Assembly: GCA_947579605.1 (NCBI GenBank)
Contig: OX388312.1
Coordinates: 2,542,001 to 2,606,000 of the forward strand
Direction: 5' to 3'
Length of the DNA: 64,000 nt
Source: Athripsodes cinereus
Taxonomy: Eukaryota > Arthropoda > Insecta > Trichoptera > Leptoceridae
A program made the translations under genes and the position numbers. Positions 20,846 to 32,494 of this stretch are shown here, one piece after another; position 1 is the stretch's first letter, and each line of letters opens with the position of its first letter. The notes below the pieces were generated by a model that made no database searches, was not told where the DNA came from, and saw only the letters and a list, made by a program, of their open reading frames with translations.

Positions 20846-21452
20846 ATTGTTATTGTGTTATCAGATAGATTGAAATATTTCATTGTTTTTCATTTATTTA
20901 TTCTTTTACTAAAAAGTACAGCAGTACCTCTAGTTTCGACAAAGTCAACAACAACATATCATACACACACCGTTGTAATAATGATAATAATAATAAATAC
21001 AGAAAATAAACTGTTGCAACGCAGTGCTTTAATTTTACTTTTACAATATTATTACTGCATCGCATCATGAATAGAAATAATGCTTTGTAACAAGCAAAAG
21101 AACGGAAGAAAGAAGGAAGAAAATAAAGCGAATAACAGCAAGAAAAAAGTATAAAGTTACTTTTGTATGCAAATTGAGTTTAGCAACAGCAGTATTCCTA
21201 CATCAGGTATAAATAACCTATGGTTCATGGGATTTTTACATTTTTATGACAAACAATGTACGTACTATCTGTTACTTGACATTAAAAATATTCGGAAAAC
21301 CTACACTATTGACGAATGGATCGATTGTAGGTACTTTTTTTTACATGTTTGTTGTTGTTTATACAGTGCAGTGGAATTGTTAAACAAATATTACTATACG
21401 CTCCGTAAAACTATAGTATGGGAATCAAGATTTCTAGAAATATATTGTATCT

Positions 21453-21515
21453 ATCGTCACGACATAATATCTCAATTGGGGCAGACAGCGAATTAACTGC
21501 GTGTTATAAAATGTA
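21453..21515 (-). repeat. RptA fragment
   Basis: cgtcacgacataatatctc, ttggggcagacagcgaa, aactgcgtg: the tail end in minus orientation. Confidence 0.55.
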
Positions 21516-22320
21516 GGTAATACTCTCTAAAAACAAATTACCCTCTCCTTTTCAGACGACAATAATGCAAGACACAAAATAATCATGAATGCTTTTGAAT
21601 AATGTTTTAAAACTTGATACTAAAAAAAACAATGTGTTATCCTAGATATAATGATTTACATGACAAGTTTACAGAGTCAATATCTAAGGAATTTTACTAT
21701 TTATAGACTTTGTATTCTACAATTATACTATTATTAGTTTTCATCGGATTTTGTCAACTTATAAAAAAAAATCATTGAAAAAGGTTGCTTATGACTGTCG
21801 TTGATATCTACTTAACATTTCACAGTAGAAAAATTGTACCATGATTCGCATATAATACATACTACTTTGTTACAATTCATTTTTCATTTCGCGTCCCCTC
21901 CTTTAAAATATGATATTGCATTACTCGCTATATGCACGTTCCAATGTGCCTAGTCAAATGTATATAATGGAGACGTAACTCGGGGGCATACTGTACGAAC
22001 AATAAACGAAGAAAAAATACTTAACATATACCTAGGTATATTTTTCATGATTTTTTTGTTACATTGAAACTTGCCACAGATACTGAACACATTTTTTTTA
22101 ACATTATTTCCTGCAATTAATCTGCTAACTATCTTTCTTGGACAGGAAACTAAATAAAAGTAAATTAATAAAAAAAAATCACTATGCACAGTCAATAATA
22201 TGCTTAGCAACAATTCTGCTTAATAATAATATGTTTAGTGCGAAAAACAAACACGAAATAATTTCGAACAGAAGAATTTGTTTTTCTCACTATGTTTACA
22301 AAATGAATATTAATAGTGAA
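21516..22320. other. No recognised gene
   Basis: A/T-rich. Opposing short frames at 21950-22213 and 22138-22329 have no motif. Confidence 0.5.
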
Positions 22321-22324
22321 AAAT

Positions 22325-22480
22325 TATGACGACGGGTGATTCTTACGACGCCGTTTAATGGTATCCATCTCAAGAGCGAGAGTTGTTTTGTTAAAAATGT
22401 GATGTCTTCAGTTTTTTCTTTAACGTTGTCATTGGTTTATTCTTCCGAAAGTCTTCGGGGAGCCTTGTGACACTAAATCC
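22325..22480 (-). repeat. RptE relic (LINE 3' UTR-like)
   Basis: gacgacgggtgattctt, cgccgtttaatgg and ccatctcaag recur at 48765-48930 and, on the other strand, at 25370-25415; a shorter form is at 62950-62990. These sites often follow LINE C-terminal relics, so RptE looks like the 3' UTR of a CR1/L2-like LINE. Confidence 0.55.
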
Positions 22481-23980
22481 TCCACCTTAGAAGCAGGACT
22501 TTTTAATTGCGACATCAAATTAAATATATGAATTTTTCAACAATGTATGATTATTTTGACATGCATGTTTTTAAAGCGAGGCGAGACTAAAAAGTTACGC
22601 CGCAAAATCGACTTATTTTTTTATGAAGGTGGGTTGTTAGTTAATTAAAATAATACGGAAGCTATAAGGTGATTAAGTATAACTATAAAAGAAAAATAAT
22701 TATGGAAAAATAATTGATATATATTTAGTTGAAACGTAATAATTATTGTAAATTTATTAAAGTCAAATAGATAGATAGATTGGTACTTAAATAAATTAGA
22801 ATTTTAAAAAAATAATTGCATAAATAAAAAACTAAATAAATGAGGGTTGTTCATTTCAAGATTCTTATCTCTCATTTTAGGGGGGCGTCTCGATGTTAAT
22901 TCTATCCCTTTCCCACGTTGAAAATAATAAAAATATACAAAAACTCATAATAACAAACCAATAGCGTCAAACCTTAAAACAATATGAATTTGAAATATTG
23001 CATACGTCTATCCTTTTCACTCGTAAGTAATTTTAATAATAAAAATGAAATAATAATGAATAAATTACTTATATATCCATCTCTCTTACTCTTGTAACTT
23101 TTTTTGTTATAAAACAAAAAAAATCAACCCTATAATAATTGAACGTAATGCAAAGTTTACACCGAGCTGAACACGTTTCATCGAAAGTATTAATTCATTT
23201 GTATTTATGTATCAAATATAGTAGTACAAATGTAATCAACTTTTTACGTAAAAGATTTTATTTTCTATCGCGATATTGGAGATATTTCAACAAAAATGAT
23301 TGATAATTTGTATTGTGATGTGAATCGTCGATACGATTGACGTGTACTTTTTTACAAAGTGGTTGAAATATTTTTAATATTATTTATAAGGCACCACGAC
23401 TACTCATGGTAGTTTTGTTGTTATTATTATTAGTATGATGATGATTTTTGCTTCGGGCGATTGAGATAAGACATCGACACACCTGTCTGTCTCTTTCGGT
23501 AGCACTCCGCCTCCGTTTGTCGGAGGTATTTACGTCCCTTTCACTCTTTCCCTCCCTTGCCTTAGACAGAGATGGAGATAGTATGTTAGCTTATTGTGCT
23601 ATTACTACTACTGTACTGCTATTGCTTGCTCTGTCGCTCTTGAAGAGGTACTTATTGGTTATGTTGTGTTATTATTTGTATGCAAGATGGCAGAAGGATT
23701 GATTGGTGATCGATGTATGAGAATATTTTATCTAAAGAATGTCAGAGGTTTGTAATGTTTCGAAAAAATGAACCGCATGACAAAATTACTCTCCTTTTTT
23801 TTCCACTAGCCTTTCGATTCGTCACGTTTTCATTCTATTTGCTTGAGGTTACCAGCAGCTGCACAAGTCTTTAGGCATAAAGATAAATCCATAAAAAATT
23901 GTTGTAAAGATTCGCTTTTTCATTTTTCAAATCTATTATTAATGTTTCATTAAAAAGGGGAAGTATTTTTTTAGCTTTCC
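22481..23980. other. A/T-rich, one G+C-richer patch, no supported gene
   Basis: A G+C-richer segment at 23440-23640 is open for 84 codons (23448-23702) but is Leu/Ser/Arg-rich without a known domain and has no convincing splice context. I could not support it as an exon. Confidence 0.45.
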
Positions 23981-23984
23981 CACT

Positions 23985-24092
23985 CATTTCCACAGCTTTT
24001 ATCCAAGTTTTTTTCACAAGTGTCATGTAAAAGGCAGGTGTTCGAAACAATTAAAACAACTTACGTCTTAATTTAGCGATAAGTTTTTAATG
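23985..24092 (+). repeat. RptA fragment (head)
   Basis: tgtcatgtaaaaggcaggtg then ttcgaaac and cttaatttagcgataag. Confidence 0.7.
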
Positions 24093-24406
24093 AAATAAAT
24101 AAAATACATAATACTAGTACAAAAAAATAACAATAAATTATAATGATTTATCGTATAACAAATAACAAACCACACCATATAAAATAATAAAATGAAATTA
24201 AGACACAAATGTTTTTTCTACGATATTGTTTTATTTAGATAGATGTATTACGTCAAAGATATTGTTCATAAAAATTTTCATGTCATAAGAGGAAAGACTT
24301 CTCTCTGAATAAAAAAACAATAAAGTAGATAAAAAACATTTGATTTTTTAGTTTCATTATGCAATTTTTCTACTTCCTAAACACCGACATAGCGAAGATA
24401 ACATAT

Positions 24407-24957
24407 CGACTATGGTCAGGACAAAGGCTTCAAACCACATTGGTCAAATTTTATAGGAGAAGCAAAAAACTGTAGGATAAAGAAAATTTCAAATTATTGT
24501 CATCTTTACCATCTTTTTGTAATGTGGTTTTTTTATTGTGCCATAAAAATTTAAGAGAAAATATTCAGGAATTATCAAGTTATAAGCAAAATATTAAAAA
24601 AAATGTTGATTAAATCATTGGTCCTGACAAACTTTAGCAACATGTTAAAGAGATAATGTATGTCGCATGTTTGGGGTTATGTGGTTTGATGCCTTTTACC
24701 TAGCGTAAAATTGTGTCTGGATGAGATTTTTTGGTGTTAATAATGAAACTCATGCTGTTTGAGTCCTTTGTCCTACTGGATATTTGCAATTAAGTCCTAG
24801 CTAAAAAATATATTTTGCTTTTTCAATAAAAACCATACATTTGGGGATTGAATTCTTTTACCACAATGTAGGTATAAAAGACACAAATGATTGACTTTAA
24901 AAATAAAACGACTTTTGCCAAAATTGTGGTCTGATGCCTTTGTCCTGAGCGCAGTCG
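24407..24957. mobile_element. MITE-like element with ~33-bp terminal inverted repeats
   Basis: The left end cgact..g-tcaggacaaaggc-tca-accaca and the right end are inverted copies with a few mismatches. Degenerate internal copies of 'cctttgtcctg' occur at 24690 and 24765. It is 551 bp and has no transposase frame. The target duplication is unclear, so the superfamily is left open. Confidence 0.7.
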
Positions 24958-25149
24958 AATTATAATTTCAAACAAATACGTTATCAATAAATTAAATCGA
25001 AATTATAAAATATGTACCCTGCTGTATAAATCCACAAAGCATGCTATTCAAATTGCATTATTATGGAATTCTACTACGTGTGCACCGACACAATTAATAC
25101 ATTCTACTATGATTATAAATTCATAATTATATCAAAGGAAACACAAAAA

Positions 25150-25440
25150 AGTATTTAAGCAACAGCAACTGCCAAAGCAACAGAACATTGGAAGAGTAGA
25201 ATCTCACTGGAAGAGTAGAGTTCAGGGAGCACTGGGAAAATATATCAAAGAAAGGAGCTTCAGAGCCGCCGCGCCAACTGCCGGAACAGATTGACCACAG
25301 ACTGAATTGAGAGAAAATCAGTCCACCACCACACTTAGAACCAAGTTAAAGATGCTGCTGTTCGGGAGAAGTCACGGCGCCCTTGAGATGGTCACGGACC
25401 ATTAAACGGCGCCACATAAAAATGATCCAATATTATTATA
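25150..25440 (+). pseudogene. LINE ORF2 C-terminal relic with RptE 3' end
   Basis: A short plus-strand run reads TTTLRTKLKMLLFGRSHGA near 25325-25380, the 'Leu-Lys-x-x-Leu-Phe' ending typical of CR1/L2-like ORF2. It is followed by ggcgcccttgagatgg and accattaaacggcgcc (RptE) and an A/T tail. Upstream frames are broken. Confidence 0.55.
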
Positions 25441-27240
25441 TTAGGTTATTTATTAGAGTGTGTTTTATATATTCACTTTCACAAATCATCACCAGTAAAT
25501 AAATACATAAATTAATATGATACATCGTTGTAGCGATATCTACAATTTATCACACCTGTCACAACTCAATAACAATAAAGTCAGGTAGGTACATTGGTGT
25601 GTATGTTGTGTATGTTATTTTACCTCCGAGTAGATATCAGCTAGTAGGTAGTAGTGTTTAGGTTATATTATTGTATGTACGTATGTATGATTGTGCTATG
25701 TTCTGTTGTGTTGTTTATAAATCGTTGCGTTGATTCGTATGTCGTGTGTTGAAGTATGGCTGAATAATTTCACAGACACGATATTATGGTACTAGAATTA
25801 TTTACCCGATTCAATAAGAAATAAAGTATGGAAATTGTGCATCTTCTGTTACTTTATAATTTAGTCCTTATCAATATTATTTAGTGTTCAATGTTTTACA
25901 AAATCTGGTCTTTTGTATTTCAAAATGCAGCTTTACAGTATTTCTTTCCATTTTAATCATTATTGCTTTAGCTCACGGGCTACCCCAATTGTGGGATATG
26001 CCGCGGTGGTATTGATGTTTGAATTTTCATGAATATGTTATTTTCAGTTTTTTTTTGCCTTTTGCAAAACATCAGAATTTTGGTCTCAATTCAATTAAAA
26101 GCATGCTTTTTCACCACACGCATTCCCATTGTATCGTTTATTTTTTATCATTAAATCGAAAAATTAATAGGTGTACGTTGATGGCAGATAATATATTAGT
26201 TATTTCATTCAGATTTTTGGAAATAGAAATGCTTATTTTTTTCTCTACAGAATGATAGTTCGTACATCGTTTTTATATTTATTTTAGGTCTCTTAATTTC
26301 CAATTTTGTTTGAAAAATTCAAATCTTAATTTCTTTCCCCTCCAGGAAAGAATACTTACTCACTTCCAATGGCTGAACAGCCCTTGCTGAGCTTTTTCCT
26401 GTAAAACAATGCATTTCCAAGCCTTTTTATCTTGAGCAGTGTTCTGTAAGTCGTCTTCAGTATTTAGTTCCTCAGTTGATGTTATCCAATAGCCTTTTCC
26501 TTGGCAGGTTTAACATTCTTCTGTCCTCGAGTATGAAACTCTGTAGAATACATTTATTCGAACTTTATTCTTCAGATCTGAATACGAGGCCAATCGCTGG
26601 AGAGAATGCTTGAAATTCGAACGTCATATTAATATGATGTAATGTCTGGGTACTTATCGATAAATAATTTAACATCATTGAATTCTCGAACTCGCACACG
26701 TACGAACATTTTAAATAACGATAGTCATATTTTGCAGACTATATCAGAATATATTATTTAATAATATCACGTATAAATATATTAAAGGAGTTATATTTTG
26801 CATGTTATGTTATAAATAATATTATATTGAAGTATAGAACATTATTACTATAACATATGTAAAATAAAATAATAATACTAATAATAAATAAACGTATACA
26901 TATATTCTACATACATACATCAATAATGATGATAATTTCAATACCAACATAAGAGTCCTTCATCCTTTTGTTTTCAACGAATGCCGCACCCAGAGAAGGG
27001 TGTATACCATTTAGGAATTCATTACATTATTGAAATAAAATTGTATGTAACTAGATAGGTATATGTGTCGTGGTTAGATGGAAGAAATCACTTTATCGTG
27101 ATAATCTCGCCACTGCATATCGTCTTAGTTTTTTTTTTAAATTTCATATTGTTTTGTTATCACTGTTGTATAATGATAATGTGCAAAAAGAATAAATAAA
27201 TAAACACTATGAAGTGATAAAATAAATAAATAAACACTAA
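25441..27240. other. A/T-rich with minor repeat relics, no supported gene
   Basis: An RptA tail fragment at 25968-26010 (gggctaccccaattgtggg). A relic at 26360-26480 (acttccaatggctgaacagc) recurs in diverged form at 46395-46440. The rest shows nothing supportable. Confidence 0.5.
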
Positions 27241-27246
27241 GAATTC

Positions 27247-27430
27247 GTCGGTAGCCTGGAGGTAGAGTCTCGGCCTTCAGAGCAAGGGGTCCTTGGTTCG
27301 ATCCCAGGTGCCGGCAAATTCCCCTTTCACGGCACAAGCTTTTAGCTTAGTGTGAAAGGTGTATAAGGTTGTATTTGGGTTTATAACAAAACCCAGATAT
27401 ATCTTTTTTTTAAAAAAAAAAAAAAAAAAG
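27247..27430 (+). mobile_element. SINE-B copy, tRNA-derived, poly-A tail
   Basis: tRNA-like head 27247-27315 with pairable acceptor arms gtcggta / tgccggc, A-box-like tagcctggaggtagag and B-box ggttcgatcc. The body cacaagcttttagcttag and a T/A tail at 27403-27430 match the copy at 6404-6587 closely. Two near-identical 'aaataaataaataaacacta' words just upstream are local duplication. Confidence 0.9.
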
Positions 27431-28780
27431 TGGTTTGAAATGCGACTTTAATTTTATTTTATGTAGGTAATTAAATTCATTACACATAACAAATGACAAC
27501 TTGACATCTATGTACAAAATTATAAATTTCAATTAGGTAGGTAGGTATGTTTTGTAATTTTAGACATTTTTCATAGAAGTTCTCCTGAAAATGTCAATCC
27601 ATATGTATTGACGAAAGTACCTCGAGGTTTCTCAATAAATTAAAATGAAAAAATTAACAGTGTTTTGTAATAAAAATAAATACTATCATCAGTAAGAATT
27701 TTCACTCTGTGAACGTACAGACTCTAGAATTACTTAGTATATTTATATTTTATTTTCTATTATTTTATTTGTGTAGGTGTCGTATGATTATTTAATTTCA
27801 TATAAAGCACATATTTAATACATAAGGTACCTTTATCAAAATACTACTTTTCCATATTGTTAAATATATTATTTCGTAAGGTATTTATTTATTTCTGCTA
27901 GTCTTTAGGATACAATACACGTAATAATTTTGATATAGGCTTTCCCGTACATAATGTTTATGTAATGTGATGTGTCTCTCTTCTCACGGGGGGCTCTTTA
28001 TTAATAAATACCACGGGTCCTTAATATATCATTTTCAACTTGGCAGGAAGGTGCGAATAATATTGTACTGTATTCAGAGCTTTTCACGTTTATAATTAAG
28101 TTAGTCGAATACCAGTCGCATAGAGCAGAAACTTAACTACTCCTTTCATAGCGTCCCTGCACTGCCAGTTGAGTTAGCTCCCACACGATATTTATTGATT
28201 TCGTAGGAACAGCGTATTCATGAATTTTTGAGAATATTTGTGATGGTGAATTGTTTCTTGGAATAAATCTATAAATGACTGAAATATATTGGACATATCT
28301 GTACATTTTTGTACAGGATCAAGACAGGAACATAATTATATCTGCAGAACACACTGCATTTTTTCATTGTCAAATGTTTTTTGTTTTGAACAGCACACAA
28401 TACATTTTTTTTTATTATTTTAAAACATAAAACAAATTATCTAAAAAACCCATCGAAAATTCTATAAGTAAGCAGAACAAGGATGCTTTTACGATCACAA
28501 TATAAGTATTAAACATTATTCATTATTTTACATATAAAAATTATTCAATCTGTTGAATTTTGTGTCATTTATGAATGTAGGTAGGTACTTATCATGGTTT
28601 ATTTCTGATCGTAAGGCAACAATTAATATAATTATAGTATTCTAGTAACTTTTCTTAATTTTCTTCGTATTTAGGTTTGGGAAACTATACAACAAGCATA
28701 AAATTTAAGTTGATATTTAATTTTTAAATAATCGGATACCTTTTCTCCTGTCCTAGATGAAAGTTTTACTGAATGAAATG
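27431..28780. other. No recognised gene
   Basis: A/T-rich; no motif-bearing frame on either strand. Confidence 0.5.
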
Positions 28781-28787
28781 TCTTTAT

Positions 28788-29034
28788 GTATCCCGTGGAG
28801 CACCCGGTAAAGAATTGGTCTCCCACTCTTCTGCGTAAGTTTTCGAGTGTCCTGTAAAAGGCAGGTGTTCGAAAAAAATAAGACATTGTACATCTTAAAT
28901 TCAGCGTTGAGGTTTGCCACCCATCCTGAATGTCTTGATTTTATACTGGCACAAAGAGGACAGTTTGTATGTTTCTTACATACAGCTGATCTGCTGGCTA
29001 CCCCACTTGTGGGATATGCCGTGATGGTATAGTA
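28788..29034 (+). mobile_element. RptA reference copy, SINE-like, ~245 bp
   Basis: The best preserved RptA unit: gtggagcacccggtaaag head, gagtgtcctgtaaaaggc, ttcgaaaaaa, a middle with gaggtttgccacccatcc, then gctggctaccccacttgtgg, ccgtgatgg and a TAGTAG end. An 8-bp direct repeat gtctttat flanks it (28780-28787 and 29035-29042). The head vaguely resembles a tRNA (A-box-like region then ggtgttcgaa), so a degenerate tRNA-derived SINE is the likeliest class. No TIR is seen. Open frames across it are incidental. Confidence 0.85.
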
Positions 29035-29239
29035 GTCTTTATAATAAAATATTAACAAGACACAATATGGATACAATATTCTATTACTTATGTTAAGGAT
29101 AAAATAATATTGCCCAAGACATATTAGTAGTAAATACCTAAAGGATATGTGCGCCATCTATGGATTCCTATTTTGACACTCCTAACCCTAGGATTCTTAA
29201 ACAATCTTAATTTATATTCAATATATTCTGAAGACTATC

Positions 29240-29295
29240 ATCGAATAAAGGGGAATGTCTTACTAGTTTTCGTATGAAATTCCCCTTTATTCGAT
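29240..29295. repeat. Perfect 17-bp inverted repeat, 22-nt loop
   Basis: atcgaataaaggggaat at 29240-29256 and its exact complement at 29279-29295. Confidence 0.95.
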
Positions 29296-29397
29296 AAAAG
29301 CCTTAATTTTTCTATCTATCTTTACCATTATTGTATATTTTACAAGTGCAGTAACCAGTAGACAAACAGTAAACCTGAAAAACTGACAAAAAGTAAA

Positions 29398-29495
29398 ACT
29401 GAATTTTCATGACACGAAGAGGACAGCTTTTAAGTTTATTACACGTACAGAGAATCTACTGGTTACTTCTTAACTATTTCTTAATACTGCGATGT
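29398..29495 (+). repeat. RptA fragment (tail), diverged
   Basis: atgacacgaagaggacagc, ttattacacgtacag, tactgcgatgtt. Confidence 0.6.
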
Positions 29496-29549
29496 TATAT
29501 GTTTGTAGAAAGATATGAGTAAGTTTATTAAGTTTTTCCAAATTCTCCT

Positions 29550-29712
29550 GAATTAAGACGTTTTACGTCTTTAATTCAGCAGCGATGAGGTTTGTCATCC
29601 ATTCTGAGTGTCTTAATGTTTTGTTGGCACGGAGAAGACAGCTTGCATGTTTATTAAATGTAGCTGGTCTGATGGCTACCCCACTTATGAAATACACCGT
29701 GATGGTTAAGTA
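29550..29712 (+). repeat. RptA copy (tail half)
   Basis: gcgatgaggtttgtcatcc, ttttgttggcacggagaag, gcttgcatgtttatta, ggctaccccacttatg, accgtgatgg. Confidence 0.9.
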
Positions 29713-29809
29713 GAAGTAGTAGAATATAGAATGGGGTGGTCAGAAAGTTAGAATAACCGGAAACGGAAGATTCTATTGGAAAATTCCAGGTTATCTATGG
29801 TGTGTTCCA

Positions 29810-29937
29810 CCTTCACGACGATAGTATGTAAATTGCATGTTTAGAGAATGACTTAATTTAAAAAATAATATTTTAAGCAATCACATGCCGTTGTCCCGCT
29901 TGCTACCCCATTTGTGAGATATGCCGTGATGGTAAAG
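29810..29937 (+). repeat. RptA fragment (tail)
   Basis: cccgcttgctaccccatttg and tgagatatgccgtgatgg close a diverged copy. Confidence 0.7.
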
Positions 29938-30089
29938 TTTTTGATATAATATTTGAATGGCTATGCGGTATAAGGTGCTATGTAGGTACCATTTTAATGA
30001 AATATAATAATTCGAGAAACATTGTATTACATATTTAATATTGGTGAGATATTATTATATTTATTGTACTAATAATAATAATAGAGGTA

Positions 30090-30215
30090 ATAATATAAGG
30101 TATTTTGAAATATCGCGATGTGGACCCCTGGCGTTTTATTCGGCCTACCCGCGGCTCGCGAATCCGTGGCGTGCGTTTATGCCACGTACCCCCCCCCCCT
30201 CTCCCTTCCCATAAT
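30090..30215. other. Small G+C- and CpG-rich patch with poly-C
   Basis: About 100 bp of unusually G+C-rich DNA (ggcctacccgcggctcgcg) ending in a run of nine to ten C. Short plus-strand frames cross it, but there is no splice context or known domain. Confidence 0.5.
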
Positions 30216-30699
30216 ATTAAGCCAACTAGACTTATGTTTGTTGTCGTCTTATGTTATTATGTCACATGGCTCAACTTGTTTTATTATCAATGTCGCAAAT
30301 ATGAGAATTCATTAATAATTTAGTGAATATTATTATTTTGTAGGTACCTACGAGTATCTGTGGAAAATTGTCTTTATTTTTCTCCCTCAACGTTCCACCA
30401 GAGAACATGAGAAATATGTAAATCACATTTTTTATTTTAAGATAATATTACACATAGATGAATCATTCCAATCAATTGAACTCCAGAAACGAGCAGAAAC
30501 GCTCTGTTCACTCCGAGAATCAAACTCAAGACTCCTTGTTTACAAGGTGAGTGTATAGACCGCTTGTCAACCGATTTGAATAGTAGGTATCATGTAAGGT
30601 ATTTTGTACATGTTACGCGTACATATGTAAACTTTTTCAATCTTGGAGTGAACAGAATGTTTCTGCTCATTTCTTAAATTGGATTGATTAGAATGATTC
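30216..30699. other. No recognised gene
   Basis: A/T-rich flank of the hAT-type MITE; nothing supportable. Confidence 0.5.
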
Positions 30700-30707
30700 A
30701 TCTAGAT

Positions 30708-31139
30708 CAGGAATGTCGCGAATATTCGCATCCGCATCCGCAAATGCGGAGCTTCCGCATGTTTTTGGACATCTGCATCCGCAATAATCGATGCGGATGT
30801 TCATGCGGATGCGGATGTAAGACAAGTTGCGACAAGAAAGAAATGGGGCGGAGCCGGAGACTGGTGCGTGCCGTTCGCACTTGACATTAACCAATGGGAA
30901 CGAAAAAATTGGTGACAAGATCCGACGAGTTTTAATTTTTGCTGGTTTTATTTTATTTTTGCAAATAACAAAAAAGAAAAAAAAAATCGCCAAAAAAATC
31001 ATAATATTATTGTAGCAACAATTTCGTCACATATTTGACAGTGGGGCCTACCAACTAAGATAGTTCCTACTTTTTTTCTATACTATCTTGAACATTCGCA
31101 TCCGCGGATGTGTAAAAATCGACATCCGCAACATCCCTG
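30708..31139. mobile_element. hAT-type MITE, 432 bp, 8-bp target duplication
   Basis: The ends are CAGGAATGTCGCG and (complement) CAGGGATGTTGCGG. The 8-bp direct repeat ATCTAGAT lies at 30700-30707 and 31140-31147. The 8-bp duplication and CAGGG-like ends are established hAT signatures. The subterminal DNA is packed with repeats of atccgc/gcggat (about ten units), plausible transposase-binding sites. No transposase frame. Confidence 0.92.
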
Positions 31140-31147
31140 ATCTAGAT

Positions 31148-32330
31148 CTAGAGTGTTTTTAAATCAAAATATGTTTAACATGTACGCTTTTTAGTAAGCA
31201 AATCCAATCTCTGGCTGTCGATTGTGTCATAAATTCAAAAATAATAACATGAATACATTTTTTTTTCATTTAGCTTTCGTTATGTGTTTAAAATATAATA
31301 TTTCAGGATCTACTTTTCTGCGTAAAAACCGGAAAAAATGTGCGATTATGCCGATTGTCCACATTTTAATTATAAAATGACTGTTCCGTTAAAGCCAGCG
31401 AAGCAAGTTTTTTACAGTATTTTGATGAAAATCTCAATTTATATTCATCTTTTAATTTTTTTTGTAATATTAAATGAACGATCCTCTTTTACAATACACC
31501 GTTTCTATGACACATACATCAGATAATCAGCAATGTCAAGGGAATAGTTGACATGAATCTCTCCAAAAGCCTTTGAATAAAGCAGACGGCAAATTTCCAC
31601 CCTGTATTAATTACTGTATCGTAGAAGGGCGAATGGGATGAATTAAACAATACTAAATATAAAAACTTATATCATAGTTACCTACCTACTTATTTTATCT
31701 CAAAGACCATCAATAATACCTAATAATCTTTTTCGAATGATCAGAGATAAAAAACTTTGATGTATTGTTGTTTCATAAAGTCAATATTTGTTTCATATTT
31801 TGTAAGGTATGCATGTTGAATCCATTTGATGTTATTTAATCTGATTTTTATTAAAAAATACCGCAAGAGAATGTACCTATTACATAATATATTACCGACA
31901 AACGAATCGAACAGATATTGCGATTTTATCCAATGCCTTTTTTCTTGTATTCTATAATATATTTTCCTTTTCATTTTTTTTTTGTATATTATAAGGAACA
32001 AAGATATTATAAGTCTTTAAGGATTACCTTTAATCGGTTTCTATCAATAAAGAATTCTTTAATCTAACTTATTAATAAAAATAAAACACTTGTAAATAGT
32101 ATTTCCAGCCGAGCCGACTCGTCAAATACTCTAAAAAGCCGGTTCGCGATTCATTCAGTCGCCGTGGAAGTACGAAAAAGGTTTTATTTGATTAATTTTA
32201 AATTCTTTATTTCTTTAACCAGGAGTCGGCTCTTGTCTCCAACCTCCAAGTATCCCTATTCTGCACCTGAACTGGATCAAGTTCCTTAAATAAACACTTG
32301 GAAATAAAATATTCATGATGAAATGTTTCT
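31148..32330. other. No recognised gene
   Basis: A/T-rich intron-like sequence. A slightly G+C-richer piece at 32105-32180 has no frame I can assign. Confidence 0.5.
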
Positions 32331-32335
32331 AATTT

Positions 32336-32472
32336 TCAGTGCATTAATTGCCTGACTAGTAATAAAACCCTGGGGCTCAACCTCAATGTAAATCATGCGA
32401 CATTTGACAAGCAATGTCCGGTTTATAAAAGAAAATTAGACAACACGAAGAGAAAAGTTGATTTTTTAGGAT
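32336..32472 (+). pseudogene. LINE ORF1 C-terminal remnant (zinc knuckle)
   Basis: The frame TGC ATT AAT TGC reads CINCLTSNKTLGLNLNVNHA, then DKQCPVYKRKL, ending at a TAA at 32470-32472. This is the Cys-x2-Cys..His..Cys-Pro end of CR1/L2-like ORF1. Upstream the frame is closed by stops, consistent with 5' truncation. The word tttctaattttcag just before it looks like a splice acceptor but is probably chance. Confidence 0.6.
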
Positions 32473-32494
32473 AAGTAACATAAGAATTTATAAC

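Noticed and set aside
23448..23702. 84-codon Leu/Arg-rich open frame in a G+C-richer patch
   Set aside because: No domain, no convincing splice sites, low complexity.
27247..27316. Possible tRNA gene
   Set aside because: Acceptor arms pair, but the full SINE-B body and poly-A tail follow and a second copy exists; best explained as a SINE.
28671..29157. Overlapping open frames in both directions
   Set aside because: They lie over RptA; related peptides recur at other RptA copies without frame conservation, so coding is unlikely.
32325..32340. Splice-acceptor-like tttctaattttcag before the ORF1 remnant
   Set aside because: Followed by LINE coding sequence rather than dac; no matching donor or dac similarity.
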